DNA of 64,000 bases from Methylocella tundrae (GCF_901905185.1 NZ_CABFMQ020000057.1:40705-104704), one strand, 5' to 3'. Shown: positions 55,988 to 64,000, counted from the stretch's first letter. Numbers and translations are program-made. The notes: generated from the sequence alone by a model not told the origin.

Positions 55988-56150
55988 AACCGACCGACAG
56001 AGGGCCAGATAAAAGGCCGCAAGGTGCGGCTCGGTTGGTCGGTTGTTATTGTTTGCTTTTTTCGCTGATCCCGCAACGTGCGGCGTCCACGCGCAATGTG
56101 CGCAGAGCCTTCAACACGTTGCCCGAACCACCTTTTCCGCACATTGCCGG
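55988..56150. other. candidate oriT: nested stem and four YGCAA-N-GTGCG palindromes
   Basis: AACCGACCGAC (55988-55998) pairs with GTTGGTCGGTT (56034-56044) with one mismatch, and a hairpin GCCGCA-AGG-TGCGGC (56016-56030) lies within it. Three relatives follow: CCGCAACGTGCGG (56071-56083), GCGCAATGTGCGC (56091-56103) and the inverted CCGCACATTGCCGG (56137-56150). The stretch is free of genes and ends 8 bases before the relaxase ATG, the usual place for an origin of transfer and relaxase autoregulation. Confidence 0.6.
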
Positions 56151-56158
56151 GGCCGGCC

Positions 56159-57896
56159 ATGGCTGAGGAGAATGACTTCCAGCCCCGGCCAGGCCGCATC
56201 CGCTCGTCTCGCAGCCAGCGCGCCAAGCCATTCATCGCCCAGGCGCTCGCCGCCGCCCAGCGCGCCGGCGGCGGCATCTCGCGGCAGGGCCTGCTCAGGA
56301 GCGGGAGCCGCTCGACCTTCGGCCGCGGCCGCGTCGCGAGTGTGCGAGCGAACCGCCTGCTGACCGGCCGCTCCCGACTGGTGACGGTCAAGACCCGCGT
56401 GGTCCGTCACACGGCGCGGTCCTCACCGCTCGGCGCCCATCTCGGCTACCTCCGGCGCGAGGGCGTCACCCGGGACGGGGAGAAGGCTCGGCTGTTCGGC
56501 CCCGAGACCGATGACGCCGATCCCAAGGGTTTCGCCGAGCGGTGCGAGAAGGACCGCCACCATTTCCGCTTTATCCTCTGGCCAGAGGACGCACCGGAGA
56601 TGGCCGACCTTCAGGGCTTCACCCGCGAGCTAGTCGGTCAGATGGAGAAGGATCTCGGGACTAAGCTCGACTGGGTCGCCGTCGATCACTGGAATACGCA
56701 GCACCCCCACGTCCACATCATCGTGCGCGGCGTCGCCGAGGACGGCCAGGACCTCGTCATCTCCCGCGACTACATCAAAGAGGGAATGCGCGCCCGCGCC
56801 CAGGACTTGGCCACGCAGGAGTTGGGGCCACGCAGTGACCTCGAAATCCGGCACGCGCTTGAACGCCAGGTAGAAGCGGAGCGCTGGACCCAGCTCGATC
56901 GGCAATTGGCTCGCGACGCCGATCGGCACGGCGTGATCGACCTGGCCACCGACGTCGCGCAGCAGCCCGATGAATTCCGCAGCCTGAAGGTCGGACGGCT
57001 GCGGCACCTGGAGAGTCTCGGGCTCGCCCATCAACTCGGGCCGGGCCAGTGGACGATGGACGAGGCCGCCGAATCCACGCTGCGCGAACTGGGCGAGCGC
57101 GGCGACATCATCAAGCGCATGCACCAGGGTCTACGCGAGCGCGGTATCGAACGCGCAGCCGCGAGCTATGTCCTGGCGGGCGAGAGTCTCGATGTGCCCG
57201 TCATCGGCCGGTTGGTCGACCGCGGTCTCGATGACGAGTTGAAGGGCACCGCCTATGCCGTGATCGATGGCGTGGACGGGCGCACCCACCACATCAAATT
57301 CCTCGACCTCGACGCCACCGGCGACAGCACGCCAGACTCCATCGTCGAGCTTCGCAAGTTCGACGATGCACAGGCGGCGCCGCGTCGCGCTCGCCGTGCG
57401 CTCTGACCTCGCGATCGAAGACCAAGTGACGGCCAGCGGGGCGACCTGGCTCGACCGTCAAGCAGTCGCCCGCGATCCCGTGGCTCTCGGCCAGGCCGGC
57501 TTCGGCGCCGAGGTGCGCGACGCGATGGACCGGCGGGCCGGACAGCTCATCGAGCAGGGCCTAGCCGAGCGCTAGGCGCGAGGCGTCGTGTTCTCGCAAG
57601 GCCTGATCGGCACGCTTCGGCGCCGCGAGGTCGAGGCCCTCGGCGAGCGGCTCGCGGCGGAGACCGGGCAGCCGTTCAATCAAGCGACGTCGGGTGAGTA
57701 TGTCGCCGGCGCCTATCGCCAACGCTTCGCGCTCGCCTCTGGCCGCTTCGCCATGATCGACGACGGCCTCGGCTTCCAGCTCGTGCCCTGGACGCCCTCC
57801 CTCGAAAAGCAACTCGGCCGTCACGTCTCCGGCGTCGCCCGCGATGACGGCGGCGTCGACTGGGGCTTCGGCCGTAACAGAGGAATTGGCATATGA
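56159..57896 (+). pseudogene. VirD2/DUF3363-type relaxase, broken by frameshift and TAG
   Basis: The relaxase that would nick oriT. The first frame carries HLGYLRREGVTRDGEKARLF (likely catalytic Tyr), the metal site NTQHPHVHIIVRG (near residues 180-192) and the DUF3363 part, and ends at 57406. An extra G around 57373 shifts the frame. The continuation RRRVALAVRSDLAIEDQVTA runs on to a TAG at 57573-57575. The same frame then gives VVFSQGLIGTLRRREVEALG and runs to 57896. A CAG in place of TAG would fit. Two lesions mean the element has probably lost its own transfer. traG overlaps the 3' end. Confidence 0.85.
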
Positions 57897-59920
57897 GTGA
57901 TCCTTCAAGCCAAAGATCCCAAGACAGGCTCGCCGGCATGTCCGCGACCAAGATTCTCTGGGGTCAGATCATCACCGTCTTCGCGATCATCCTGCTCGCG
58001 CAGTGGACCACGACGGAGTGGACGGCCTGGCGGCTCGGTTTTCAGCCCGAACTCGGGCGACCCTGGTTCGAGGTTCTTCATTTCCCATTCTACCTGCCGC
58101 CCTCCTTCTTCTGGTGGTGGTTCGCCTACGATGCCTATGCGCCGTCGATCTTCATCGAGGGCGCCTACATCGCGGCATCCGGTGGTCTCATTGCCGCGGC
58201 CGTGGCCATCGGCATGTCGGTCTGGCGCGCCCGCGAGGCCAAGAACATCGAGACCTATGGCTCCGCGCGCTGGGCACAGCCGAAGGAGATCGAGCTGGCC
58301 GGTTTGCTCGGCCCCGACGGCGTGGTGCTGGGGCGTCATCAGCGCAGCTATCTCCGCCACGATGGTCCCGAGCATGTCCTGCGCTTCGCGCCGACCCGCA
58401 GCGGCAAGGGCGTCGACCTCGTCATTCCATCGCTGCTAACCTGGCCGGGTTCGGCAATTGTCCACGACATTAAGGGTGAGAACTGGCAGCTCACCGCCGG
58501 CTTTCGCGCCCAGCACGGCCGCGTTCTCCTGTTCGATCCGACCAATGCGCAGTCGTCCGCCTACAACCCGCTGCTCGAGGTCCGGCGCGGCGAGTGGGAG
58601 GTCCGCGACGTCCAGAACATCGCCGACATCCTGGTCGATCCTGAAGGCAGCCTCGAAAAGCGGAACCATTGGGAGAAGACCAGTCACGCGCTGCTGGTCG
58701 GCGCGATCCTCCATGTCCTCTACGCCGAGGAGGACAAAACCCTCGCTGGCGTCGCCTCGTTCCTCTCCGATCCGAAGCGGCCGATCGAGTCGACGCTGTC
58801 GGCGATGATGCGGACGCCGCATCTTGGCGACGCGGGCGTCCATCCCGTCGTCGCCTCCGCCGCGCGCGAGCTGCTGAATAAATCCGCCAACGAGCGGTCC
58901 GGCGTGCTGAGCACGGCGATGTCGTTCCTCGGCCTCTACCGCGATCCGGTGGTTGCCGAGGTGACGCGGCGCTGCGACTGGCGGATCGGCGACATCGTCG
59001 CCGGCGATCTGCCGACGACGCTCTACCTTGTCGTGCCGCCGTCGGACATCAATCGCACCAAGCCGCTGATCCGCCTGATCCTCAATCAGGTCGGGCGGCG
59101 GCTCACCGAGGACCTGCAGGCCAAGGCTGGACGCCGTCGGCTTCTCCTGATGCTGGACGAGTTCCCGGCGCTCGGCCGCCTCGACTTCTTCGAGTCCGCG
59201 CTGGCCTTCATGGCGGGCTACGGCATCAAGAGCTTTCTCATCGCCCAGTCGCTGAACCAGATCGAGAAGGCCTACGGCCCCAACAACTCGATCCTGGATA
59301 ACTGCCGTGTCCGGGTCAGCTTCGCGACCAACGATGAGCGGACCGCCAAGCGGGTCAGCGACGCGCTCGGCACCGCCACCGAGATGAAGGCGATGAAGAA
59401 CTACGCCGGCAGCCGGCTGTCGCCCTGGCTTGGGCATCTCATGGCCTCGCGTTCAGAGACAGCGCGCCCGCTGCTAACGCCCGGCGAGGTGATGCAGCTC
59501 CCACCGACTGACGAGATCGTCATGGTGTCAGGCGTCCATCCGATCCGCGCGAAGAAGGCCCGCTATTACGAAGACGAGCGCCTTCAGGAGCGCATCGTGA
59601 CGCCGCCGGTACTGGCGCGTCCGAAGGAAGCCCGTCTCGACGATTGGAGCGCCCGCCCATTGCCGCCGCGTCCGCCGACTCCGGTCGCGGGCGATGTCGA
59701 GGACGCCGACGATGAAGACCCGAAGAATGCCGACCACCGCAAGCAGCCCGAGCTCAGCCAGGACACCGTCGAGAAGAAGGAGCCGATCGAGAACGAGTTC
59801 ACGCTCGACCAAGTGGACGACATGGAGGAGGACGCGCCTCGCATCGGCCGGATGAACGATCTGATGCAGGGCCTCGCCCAGCAGGCTTCGCTCGATCCCG
59901 GCGACGACCTCGGGATGTGA
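57893..59920 (+). CDS. traG: TraG/VirD4 conjugal coupling ATPase
   Basis: A 675-residue inner-membrane ATPase that hands the relaxase-DNA complex to the type IV pore. Two N-terminal helix regions (about 24-42 and 65-110) precede Walker A PTRSGKGVDLVIPS (near residue 166) and Walker B LLLMLDEFPALGRL; SYGIKSFLIAQS-type residues (GIKSFLIAQSLNQIEKAYG) follow. The C-terminal 90 residues are acidic and disordered. It is intact although the relaxase just upstream is broken and overlaps it by 4 bases. Confidence 0.94.
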   Translation: MSDPSSQRSQDRLAGMSATKILWGQIITVFAIILLAQWTTTEWTAWRLGFQPELGRPWFEVLHFPFYLPPSFFWWWFAYDAYAPSIFIEGAYIAASGGLIAAAVAIGMSVWRAREAKNIETYGSARWAQPKEIELAGLLGPDGVVLGRHQRSYLRHDGPEHVLRFAPTRSGKGVDLVIPSLLTWPGSAIVHDIKGENWQLTAGFRAQHGRVLLFDPTNAQSSAYNPLLEVRRGEWEVRDVQNIADILVDPEGSLEKRNHWEKTSHALLVGAILHVLYAEEDKTLAGVASFLSDPKRPIESTLSAMMRTPHLGDAGVHPVVASAARELLNKSANERSGVLSTAMSFLGLYRDPVVAEVTRRCDWRIGDIVAGDLPTTLYLVVPPSDINRTKPLIRLILNQVGRRLTEDLQAKAGRRRLLLMLDEFPALGRLDFFESALAFMAGYGIKSFLIAQSLNQIEKAYGPNNSILDNCRVRVSFATNDERTAKRVSDALGTATEMKAMKNYAGSRLSPWLGHLMASRSETARPLLTPGEVMQLPPTDEIVMVSGVHPIRAKKARYYEDERLQERIVTPPVLARPKEARLDDWSARPLPPRPPTPVAGDVEDADDEDPKNADHRKQPELSQDTVEKKEPIENEFTLDQVDDMEEDAPRIGRMNDLMQGLAQQASLDPGDDLGM

Positions 59921-59927
59921 GGTGCGC

Positions 59928-60332
59928 ATGGCTACCCCGAAGAAGAAGGCCCAGATTTCCGTCTATCTCGACCAGGATGTGATGCAGGCGTTGGCGGCCT
60001 ATGCCGGACGCCGCGAGCAGTCCATGTCGCTGATCGCCGAGGCGGCTATCGCGTCGTTTCTGTCGCCAGATGCCGACGAACGGCGCGAAGCGGCCATCGC
60101 CAAGCGGCTCGACCAGCAGGACCGACGCCTGGCGCGTCTCGAACGCGACGTCAGCATCGGCGTCGAGACGCTCGCCCTGTTCATCCGCTTCTGGCTCAAT
60201 ACCACGCCGCCGCTGCCCGAGCCGGCCGCCAAGGCGGCGCGGGCACAGGCTGGCGCGCGGTACGACAATTTCGTCGCGACCCTGGGGCGGCGGCTCAACG
60301 AAGGACCGAAGCTACGGCAGGAGATCCCGTAG
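59928..60332 (+). CDS. CopG-type ribbon-helix-helix protein
   Basis: A 134-residue DNA-binding protein. KKAQISVYLDQDVMQALAAY and SMSLIAEAAIASFL form the ribbon-helix-helix (residues 8-45), followed by an Arg-rich coiled stretch and a hydrophobic helix (VETLALFIRFWLNTTPPLPE). In intact elements this gene comes right after traG and right before trbB; here the trb genes do not follow. It may regulate transfer genes or help at oriT. Confidence 0.83.
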   Translation: MATPKKKAQISVYLDQDVMQALAAYAGRREQSMSLIAEAAIASFLSPDADERREAAIAKRLDQQDRRLARLERDVSIGVETLALFIRFWLNTTPPLPEPAAKAARAQAGARYDNFVATLGRRLNEGPKLRQEIP

Positions 60333-60434
60333 GACGTTGAGCAATCACAGCCCCGGAAATGAATAAAAGACGGATGTCGATCCAGAAATGGAGTCGCACG
60401 GGGCCAGGGAGGACCTAACCTTGTTGCGTGGGTT

Positions 60435-61304
60435 CTACACGCCGGCAGCAACGATTCGGGCCACGTCGGCGAGAATGGCTTCCTGACTTGCCACTGAGCC
60501 GGGCGCTTCGCCGAGATAGGCTGTGACCACGATCGGAGCGCGGCCGGGCGGCCAGACAACGCCGATATCGTTCGTCGCGATCTTCTCCCAGGTGCCGGGC
60601 TTGTTGGCGATACGCCACCCCGCAGGCAGCCCGACCCGGAGCCGATGGGTCGCGGCGTCCTTTGCTCCGATCATCCATCCCGTCAGAAGGGCGCGCGATG
60701 TGTCCGACAGGGCATTGCCGACCAGCAACCTGCGCAACGTCCCCGCCATGGCGGCCGGTGAAGTGGTGTCGTGGATCTCGCCCGGCTTAACGATGTTCAG
60801 CGCCGGCTCCACGTGGCCAAGCCTAGTCACCTGATCGTCCAGCGATCGCAGGTAGGTCGTCAGGGGCTCTGGCCCGCCGAAGCTGGCGAACAGCAGATTT
60901 GCGGCGGTGCTGTCGCTGACCGTGATCGCAGCTTCGCATAGCTCTGCGATCGTCATGCCTCCAGGGCCGACATGGGGCTTGGTGGCCTTGAAGGGCGACA
61001 CCAGGTCGTGTTCGGTGAAGGCGATGCGCCGGTTGAGCCGTTCCTCATTCCGGTCGACGCGCGACAGAACGAAAGCCACGGCAAGCGCTTTGCACGTACT
61101 GCACATGGCGAAGCGTTCGTTAATCCGGTTGCCGATCAGTCGACCGGTCGCCGTATCGAGTAAGGCCACGCCCAGCCGTCCGCCGCTCCGTGATTCCAGT
61201 TCCTGCAATCGCGCCTGAATGTCGCCGCGGGCCCAAACACTGGATATAGGCAACGCCACTAGCGGCGCAGCCAATGCAAGACGTCGCGTGATTGGGACTG
61301 CCAC
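60435..61304 (-). CDS. class A beta-lactamase
   Basis: A 289-residue secreted serine hydrolase with a GTG start at 61304 and a signal sequence (RRLALAAPLVALPISSVWA). The nucleophile box is S69-T-C-K72, the general base box is E166-P-A-L-N170 and both are typical. Two motifs deviate: the SDN loop is SDS (130-132) and the KTG box is KPG (235-237). The length is right. Activity and spectrum cannot be told from sequence. It follows the alpha/beta hydrolase on the same strand and may belong to the DUF2239 operon. Confidence 0.9.
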   Translation of the reverse strand: MAVPITRRLALAAPLVALPISSVWARGDIQARLQELESRSGGRLGVALLDTATGRLIGNRINERFAMCSTCKALAVAFVLSRVDRNEERLNRRIAFTEHDLVSPFKATKPHVGPGGMTIAELCEAAITVSDSTAANLLFASFGGPEPLTTYLRSLDDQVTRLGHVEPALNIVKPGEIHDTTSPAAMAGTLRRLLVGNALSDTSRALLTGWMIGAKDAATHRLRVGLPAGWRIANKPGTWEKIATNDIGVVWPPGRAPIVVTAYLGEAPGSVASQEAILADVARIVAAGV

Positions 61305-61409
61305 GATGGTCTAGTTTCCCTCTTCGGCACGGCGGATCATTCCATGATTTCGCCGTAGGCGATGTGGCGGGCCAATCTCTTGGTCGATCGGCAGGCGGAG
61401 GAAAGTGTT

Positions 61410-62306
61410 TCAACCTCTGGCCCGTCGAGCCGTTCGGTCAATTTCCCCGGCGATCGTCTGATAAAGCGCAGGCGGCACGTCATGACCCATGCCGTCGATC
61501 AGCATGAGGCCTGCATTCGGGATCGAGGTGGCGGTGTCCTTGCCGCAGGCCGGAGAAATGAGCGGATCGTCCGTCCCATGCACAACGAGCGCAGGAACCG
61601 TAATGGTGGTCAGCCGTGAACGGCGGTCGCCGGCGACGGCCATCGCCGCGAGCTGTCGCGCGCCGCCGGCGGGGTCATATGCGCGTCGGATTTCTTCCAG
61701 AACAAGGAGACGGTGAGCCTCGCCGTCGAGTGGGTATCGGGATCCGGCGATGCGTTGCGCGAAAGCGAGAGCGTGCGCCAGAAATCCCTGCTCGTCGGAA
61801 ATGGGATCGGGTGCGGAGTGCGTCATCATCGCCATGACGTCCGGCGCGGCTTGCGGAAGCTGCGGATTGCCCGTGCTCGACATGATCGAGGTCAGGGATA
61901 GCGACCTCTCGGGATGTTCGCTTGCCATGATCTGCGCGATCATTCCACCCATCGATCGGCCGACGACGTGCGCCCGATCGATGCCGAGAGCATCGAGCAG
62001 GCCGATCGCGTCCGCAGCCATATCATAGAGGGTGTAGGGAACGTCGGGCGGTTGTCCGGTCATGAGCGTCGCTGCCAGCGCCCCGAAATCCGGCGGAGCG
62101 CATTGGCTGAAATGCGTCGAACACCCGGCGTCGCGGTTGTCGAAGCGGATCACGCGATAGCCGCGCACCGCCAGGTCTTCGCAGAATGGATCCGTCCATC
62201 GAATCATCTGTGTGCCGAGCCCGGCGATCAGCAGGATCACTTCGTTGGTCTCGTCGCCGAAGCTGTCATAGGCCAGCTCAATGCCGCTGGCTTGCACGGT
62301 ATTCAT
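61410..62306 (-). CDS. alpha/beta hydrolase (esterase-like)
   Basis: A 298-residue cytoplasmic hydrolase; the ATG at 62306 fits the family start (MNTVQASGIELAYDSFGDET). Marks are LLIAGLGTQMIRW (oxyanion hole), the nucleophile elbow VGRSMGGMIAQ, the Asp in VHGTDDPL and the His in MGHDVPP. The nearest well-known relatives are aclacinomycin methylesterase-type enzymes. It lies between DUF1330 and the beta-lactamase on the same strand. Confidence 0.88.
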   Translation of the reverse strand: MNTVQASGIELAYDSFGDETNEVILLIAGLGTQMIRWTDPFCEDLAVRGYRVIRFDNRDAGCSTHFSQCAPPDFGALAATLMTGQPPDVPYTLYDMAADAIGLLDALGIDRAHVVGRSMGGMIAQIMASEHPERSLSLTSIMSSTGNPQLPQAAPDVMAMMTHSAPDPISDEQGFLAHALAFAQRIAGSRYPLDGEAHRLLVLEEIRRAYDPAGGARQLAAMAVAGDRRSRLTTITVPALVVHGTDDPLISPACGKDTATSIPNAGLMLIDGMGHDVPPALYQTIAGEIDRTARRARG

Positions 62307-62325
62307 GGTCGTGGCGTGTCCTGGT

Positions 62326-62766
62326 TCAAGCCGGAGGCAAGAGTTCACTCAAGGGCAGAAGGCGCGAGTCCTCGACCGCCGCCGTGCGGTGTCCGATGCC
62401 GGCGAGGTAAGCGTCGTGACTGGCGAAGGCGAGGAAGGATGCGACGCTGCTTTGGCGAACCAGCATCGCTCTGTCCCACGTCTCGTCCTCCGGACCGATC
62501 AAGAAGGGGCCGCCGGCGCCAAGCAACAAGAGTTCGCCACCCCTATCGTGCAGAAACGGAAGCGTATGCCGGATATACCGATCGAACGCTTCCGCGCCGC
62601 TGACTGGGGAAGCTGGCGCGAGTTCCGGATGAGCTGAGTAGTCGGCGATCTCGCGGAACCTCAACAGGTTCAGCATGACGATGCTGCCTTCGAGACCGCG
62701 CTCGATGAAAAGCCTGCCAGTGCTTTGCGTCGGCTCGAGGTAGTTTACCTTTGCGGGCGCGCTCAC
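62326..62766 (-). CDS. DUF1330-like small protein
   Basis: A 146-residue dimeric-ferredoxin-fold type protein. A GTG start overlaps the DUF2239 stop as GTGA, so translation is coupled. It shows IVMLNLLRFREIADYSAHPE, a YIRHTLPFLHDRGGELLLLG strand-helix-strand and WDRAMLVRQSSVASFLAFAS, close to DUF1330. Members are thought to be small mono-oxygenase-like or isomerase-like proteins; the substrate is unknown. Confidence 0.75.
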   Translation of the reverse strand: MSAPAKVNYLEPTQSTGRLFIERGLEGSIVMLNLLRFREIADYSAHPELAPASPVSGAEAFDRYIRHTLPFLHDRGGELLLLGAGGPFLIGPEDETWDRAMLVRQSSVASFLAFASHDAYLAGIGHRTAAVEDSRLLPLSELLPPA

Positions 62767-63434
62767 CGTCCCTCCTTCTGATTATCCGTCTTCTCGCTGG
62801 ACTGCCGCTCCGGCCCGAACGCCAGATGCAGGGCGTGCGCCCGGACATCTTGCGGCCATGTGGCCATCCATCGCTCCAGACCGGAACGATCATCGGCAAA
62901 GAGCGCGCGGCTCGCCTCCTCATAACCCGGCAGGTCACCGGCTATCGCTTGCATGAACTGGTACGCGGCCTCTTGGGCCACACGGCGCTGCCGTCGCGTT
63001 CCGCCGTTCCGCCGGGCCTCGTCCACCAGCCTTCTCAGGACAGCGGATGCACCGCCAGGCTGATCGGCCAGCCATTCCCAGTGCCTCGGCAACAGCGTTA
63101 CCTCACGCGAGATGACCCCTAATTTCGGCCGTCCTCGACCTCTCGGTTCAGAACCCCCATCGCTCGCGGGTTCCGGCATCTCGCCCGGTTGGGGCCGATA
63201 GCGCCCGACGAACGCCCTAGGCGGGCCGGATAGCCTCCCGATGATGTCAGCGCTGCTGCCGCGGAGGTCCAGATCGATGACGCGGCCTGTCGTGTCATCG
63301 AAGACAAGGACCATAATCGAGGGGGCTCTTTCCGTTGCCGCTTTGACGGCAAGGGCCACTTCGATCAGTGGACCGGATGACAGGCGCTGCTGACCGCAAA
63401 AGGCCGTGCAGGGTTTCGAGAGGGAATTCGACAC
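62763..63434 (-). CDS. DUF2239 protein, copy 2
   Basis: A 223-residue paralogue of the protein at 44873. It repeats the family pattern: SSGPLIEVALAVKAATERAP, VFDDTTGRVIDLDLRGSSAD, GRGRPKLGVISREVTLLPRH and QPGGASAVLRRLVDEARR. The GTG at 63434 is the probable start; no clear ribosome site. It is the first gene of a four-gene minus-strand run and is preceded by the same operator as copy 1. A DNA-binding, self-regulating role is inference. Confidence 0.82.
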   Translation of the reverse strand: MSNSLSKPCTAFCGQQRLSSGPLIEVALAVKAATERAPSIMVLVFDDTTGRVIDLDLRGSSADIIGRLSGPPRAFVGRYRPQPGEMPEPASDGGSEPRGRGRPKLGVISREVTLLPRHWEWLADQPGGASAVLRRLVDEARRNGGTRRQRRVAQEAAYQFMQAIAGDLPGYEEASRALFADDRSGLERWMATWPQDVRAHALHLAFGPERQSSEKTDNQKEGR

Positions 63435-63467
63435 GGGCGGACACCAAGACCTGAGGCATGGGTCTTA

Positions 63468-63506
63468 TTACCCAGGAAAAAAGATCGAGTCAATAACACC
63501 CGGGTA
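63468..63506. promoter_or_regulatory. TTACCC-GG-N23-CCGGGTA operator, DUF2239 copy 2
   Basis: TTACCCAGG (63468-63476) and CCGGGTA (63500-63506) are inverted arms 23 bases apart. The right part GTCAATAACACCCGGGTA differs from the copy-1 operator by one base in 18. The spacing is identical in both, so the two loci should respond to the same regulator. No divergent gene is left on its other side. Confidence 0.75.
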
Positions 63507-63763
63507 TTATAAGGGGGCCGGCATTTTCTCTTCGATGGCGTCGTAGCCGGTAGAAGGGCGTGACGATGCGGAAGCGAGGCACTCGCAGGCCCGGACCGAG
63601 TCGCCACCCACCTAAATGATCGGAGACTGCGCTTCGACGTTGGCACCGACGACGGCTCTCCGCACCCAGCAAGTATTTTTTCTCTGCTCTACAACAGGCC
63701 GCTACGCCATCTGGATACTTGTTGAACCGCCCCATTTCTTGCCTCTTCTAGAGCGTGATGTTT

Positions 63764-64000
63764 TTAGATGGAAGCATAGCCTGCGTTGGAGAGGTAGTTC
63801 TGACATTCGTCTGGTGAGAAGAGGTCGAGGAGCGCTCCGGCTCGTCGCCAAGTGTTTTCGAAGGTTCGCTCAGCCGCCTTTCGCATCATGTGTTTGAGCT
63901 TCGCGAAAACCTGCTCGATCGGATTGAGGTCGGGGCTGTAGGGCGGAGCTGGCGAGGGGCCACCCCAAGCGGAGCTTGGTGGGGTCGCCTGCGGAGGGGG
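63764..64000 (-). CDS. IS630-type transposase, C-terminal part (runs off the window)
   Basis: Minus-strand frame ending at a TAA at 63764-63766. It reads PPYSPDLNPIEQVFAKLKH, where the E of NPIEQ is the last acid of the DDE triad, then AERTFENTWRRAGALLDLFS and CQNYLSNAGYASI, the usual IS630 end. Just upstream, at about 63950-63990, the frame reads GGPSPAP in an odd, repeat-like GC stretch, so the gene may be disturbed there. The IS flanks the beta-lactamase/DUF2239 cargo. Confidence 0.75.
   Translation of the reverse strand, partial: PPPQATPPSSAWGGPSPAPPYSPDLNPIEQVFAKLKHMMRKAAERTFENTWRRAGALLDLFSPDECQNYLSNAGYASI

Noticed and set aside
55801..56166. 121-codon plus-strand frame in the oriT stretch
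   Set aside because: Overlaps the palindrome array and the relaxase start and has no family likeness.

Overview
The window reads as a high-GC alphaproteobacterial chromosome, most likely order Hyphomicrobiales (Rhizobiales). The evidence is the gene set: an ergothioneine egtBD pair, a GT21 ceramide-glucosyltransferase-like gene, a rhizobial-type small membrane protein, AztABC-like zinc import, and DUF2239/DUF736/DUF2285/DUF2840 mobile-element genes. The gene style recalls Beijerinckiaceae/Methylocystaceae, but genus is a guess. No rRNA, tRNA or CRISPR array was seen.

Layout. (1) 1-9.4 kb: part of a prophage. A minus-strand packaging and head module (terminase, portal, prohead protease, capsid, small protein) is preceded by two small early genes. 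A LexA/S24-type repressor is bracketed by five GGTA-N4-TACC operator-like palindromes. (2) 9.6-36.2 kb: intact chromosomal housekeeping genes. These are egtBD, a lipid hydroxylase, a GT21 glycosyltransferase, mutM, an L,D-transpeptidase divergent from a His-rich PadR regulator with a long palindrome, purC, typA, a TAXI solute-binding protein, cysG, an amino-acid-type binding protein, SCO1, a zinc block (small membrane protein, ATPase, permease, binding protein, CobW GTPase, WD40 protein), thiD, DUF1810, prfC and a ferric-reductase-like flavocytochrome. (3) 36.6-37.7 kb: a DUF4331 gene broken by one frameshift, then about 0.8 kb without a recognisable gene.

(4) 38.5-60.3 kb: an integrative and conjugative (or plasmid-derived) backbone in the usual order: DUF932, ParB-like, Toprim primase-like, DUF2493, DUF736, DUF2285 genes, AlpA, RepA, ParA, RHH, DUF2840, TraF, DUF736, lytic transglycosylase, relaxase, TraG, CopG. 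It is badly decayed. At least nine genes carry frameshifts or in-frame stops, and the transglycosylase lacks its catalytic Glu. The chromosomal genes at 9.6-36.2 kb carry none. The trb mating-pore operon that normally follows traG-copG is absent here. In its place is (5) 60.4-63.4 kb: a minus-strand operon of DUF2239, DUF1330, alpha/beta hydrolase and class A beta-lactamase. The window ends in an IS630-type transposase. Other cargo inside the element includes a first DUF2239 operon (with a SnoaL-like gene and a divergent GIY-YIG gene) and an AraC/EamA pair.

The most unusual signals are: two DUF2239 loci sharing an identically spaced operator; a duplicated hairpin leader that buries the ribosome site of DUF932 and parB; a cluster of YGCAA-N-GTGCG palindromes before the relaxase, a likely oriT; iteron-like repeats plus a DnaA box in the 3' end of repA; and amber stops always in a CTAG context.
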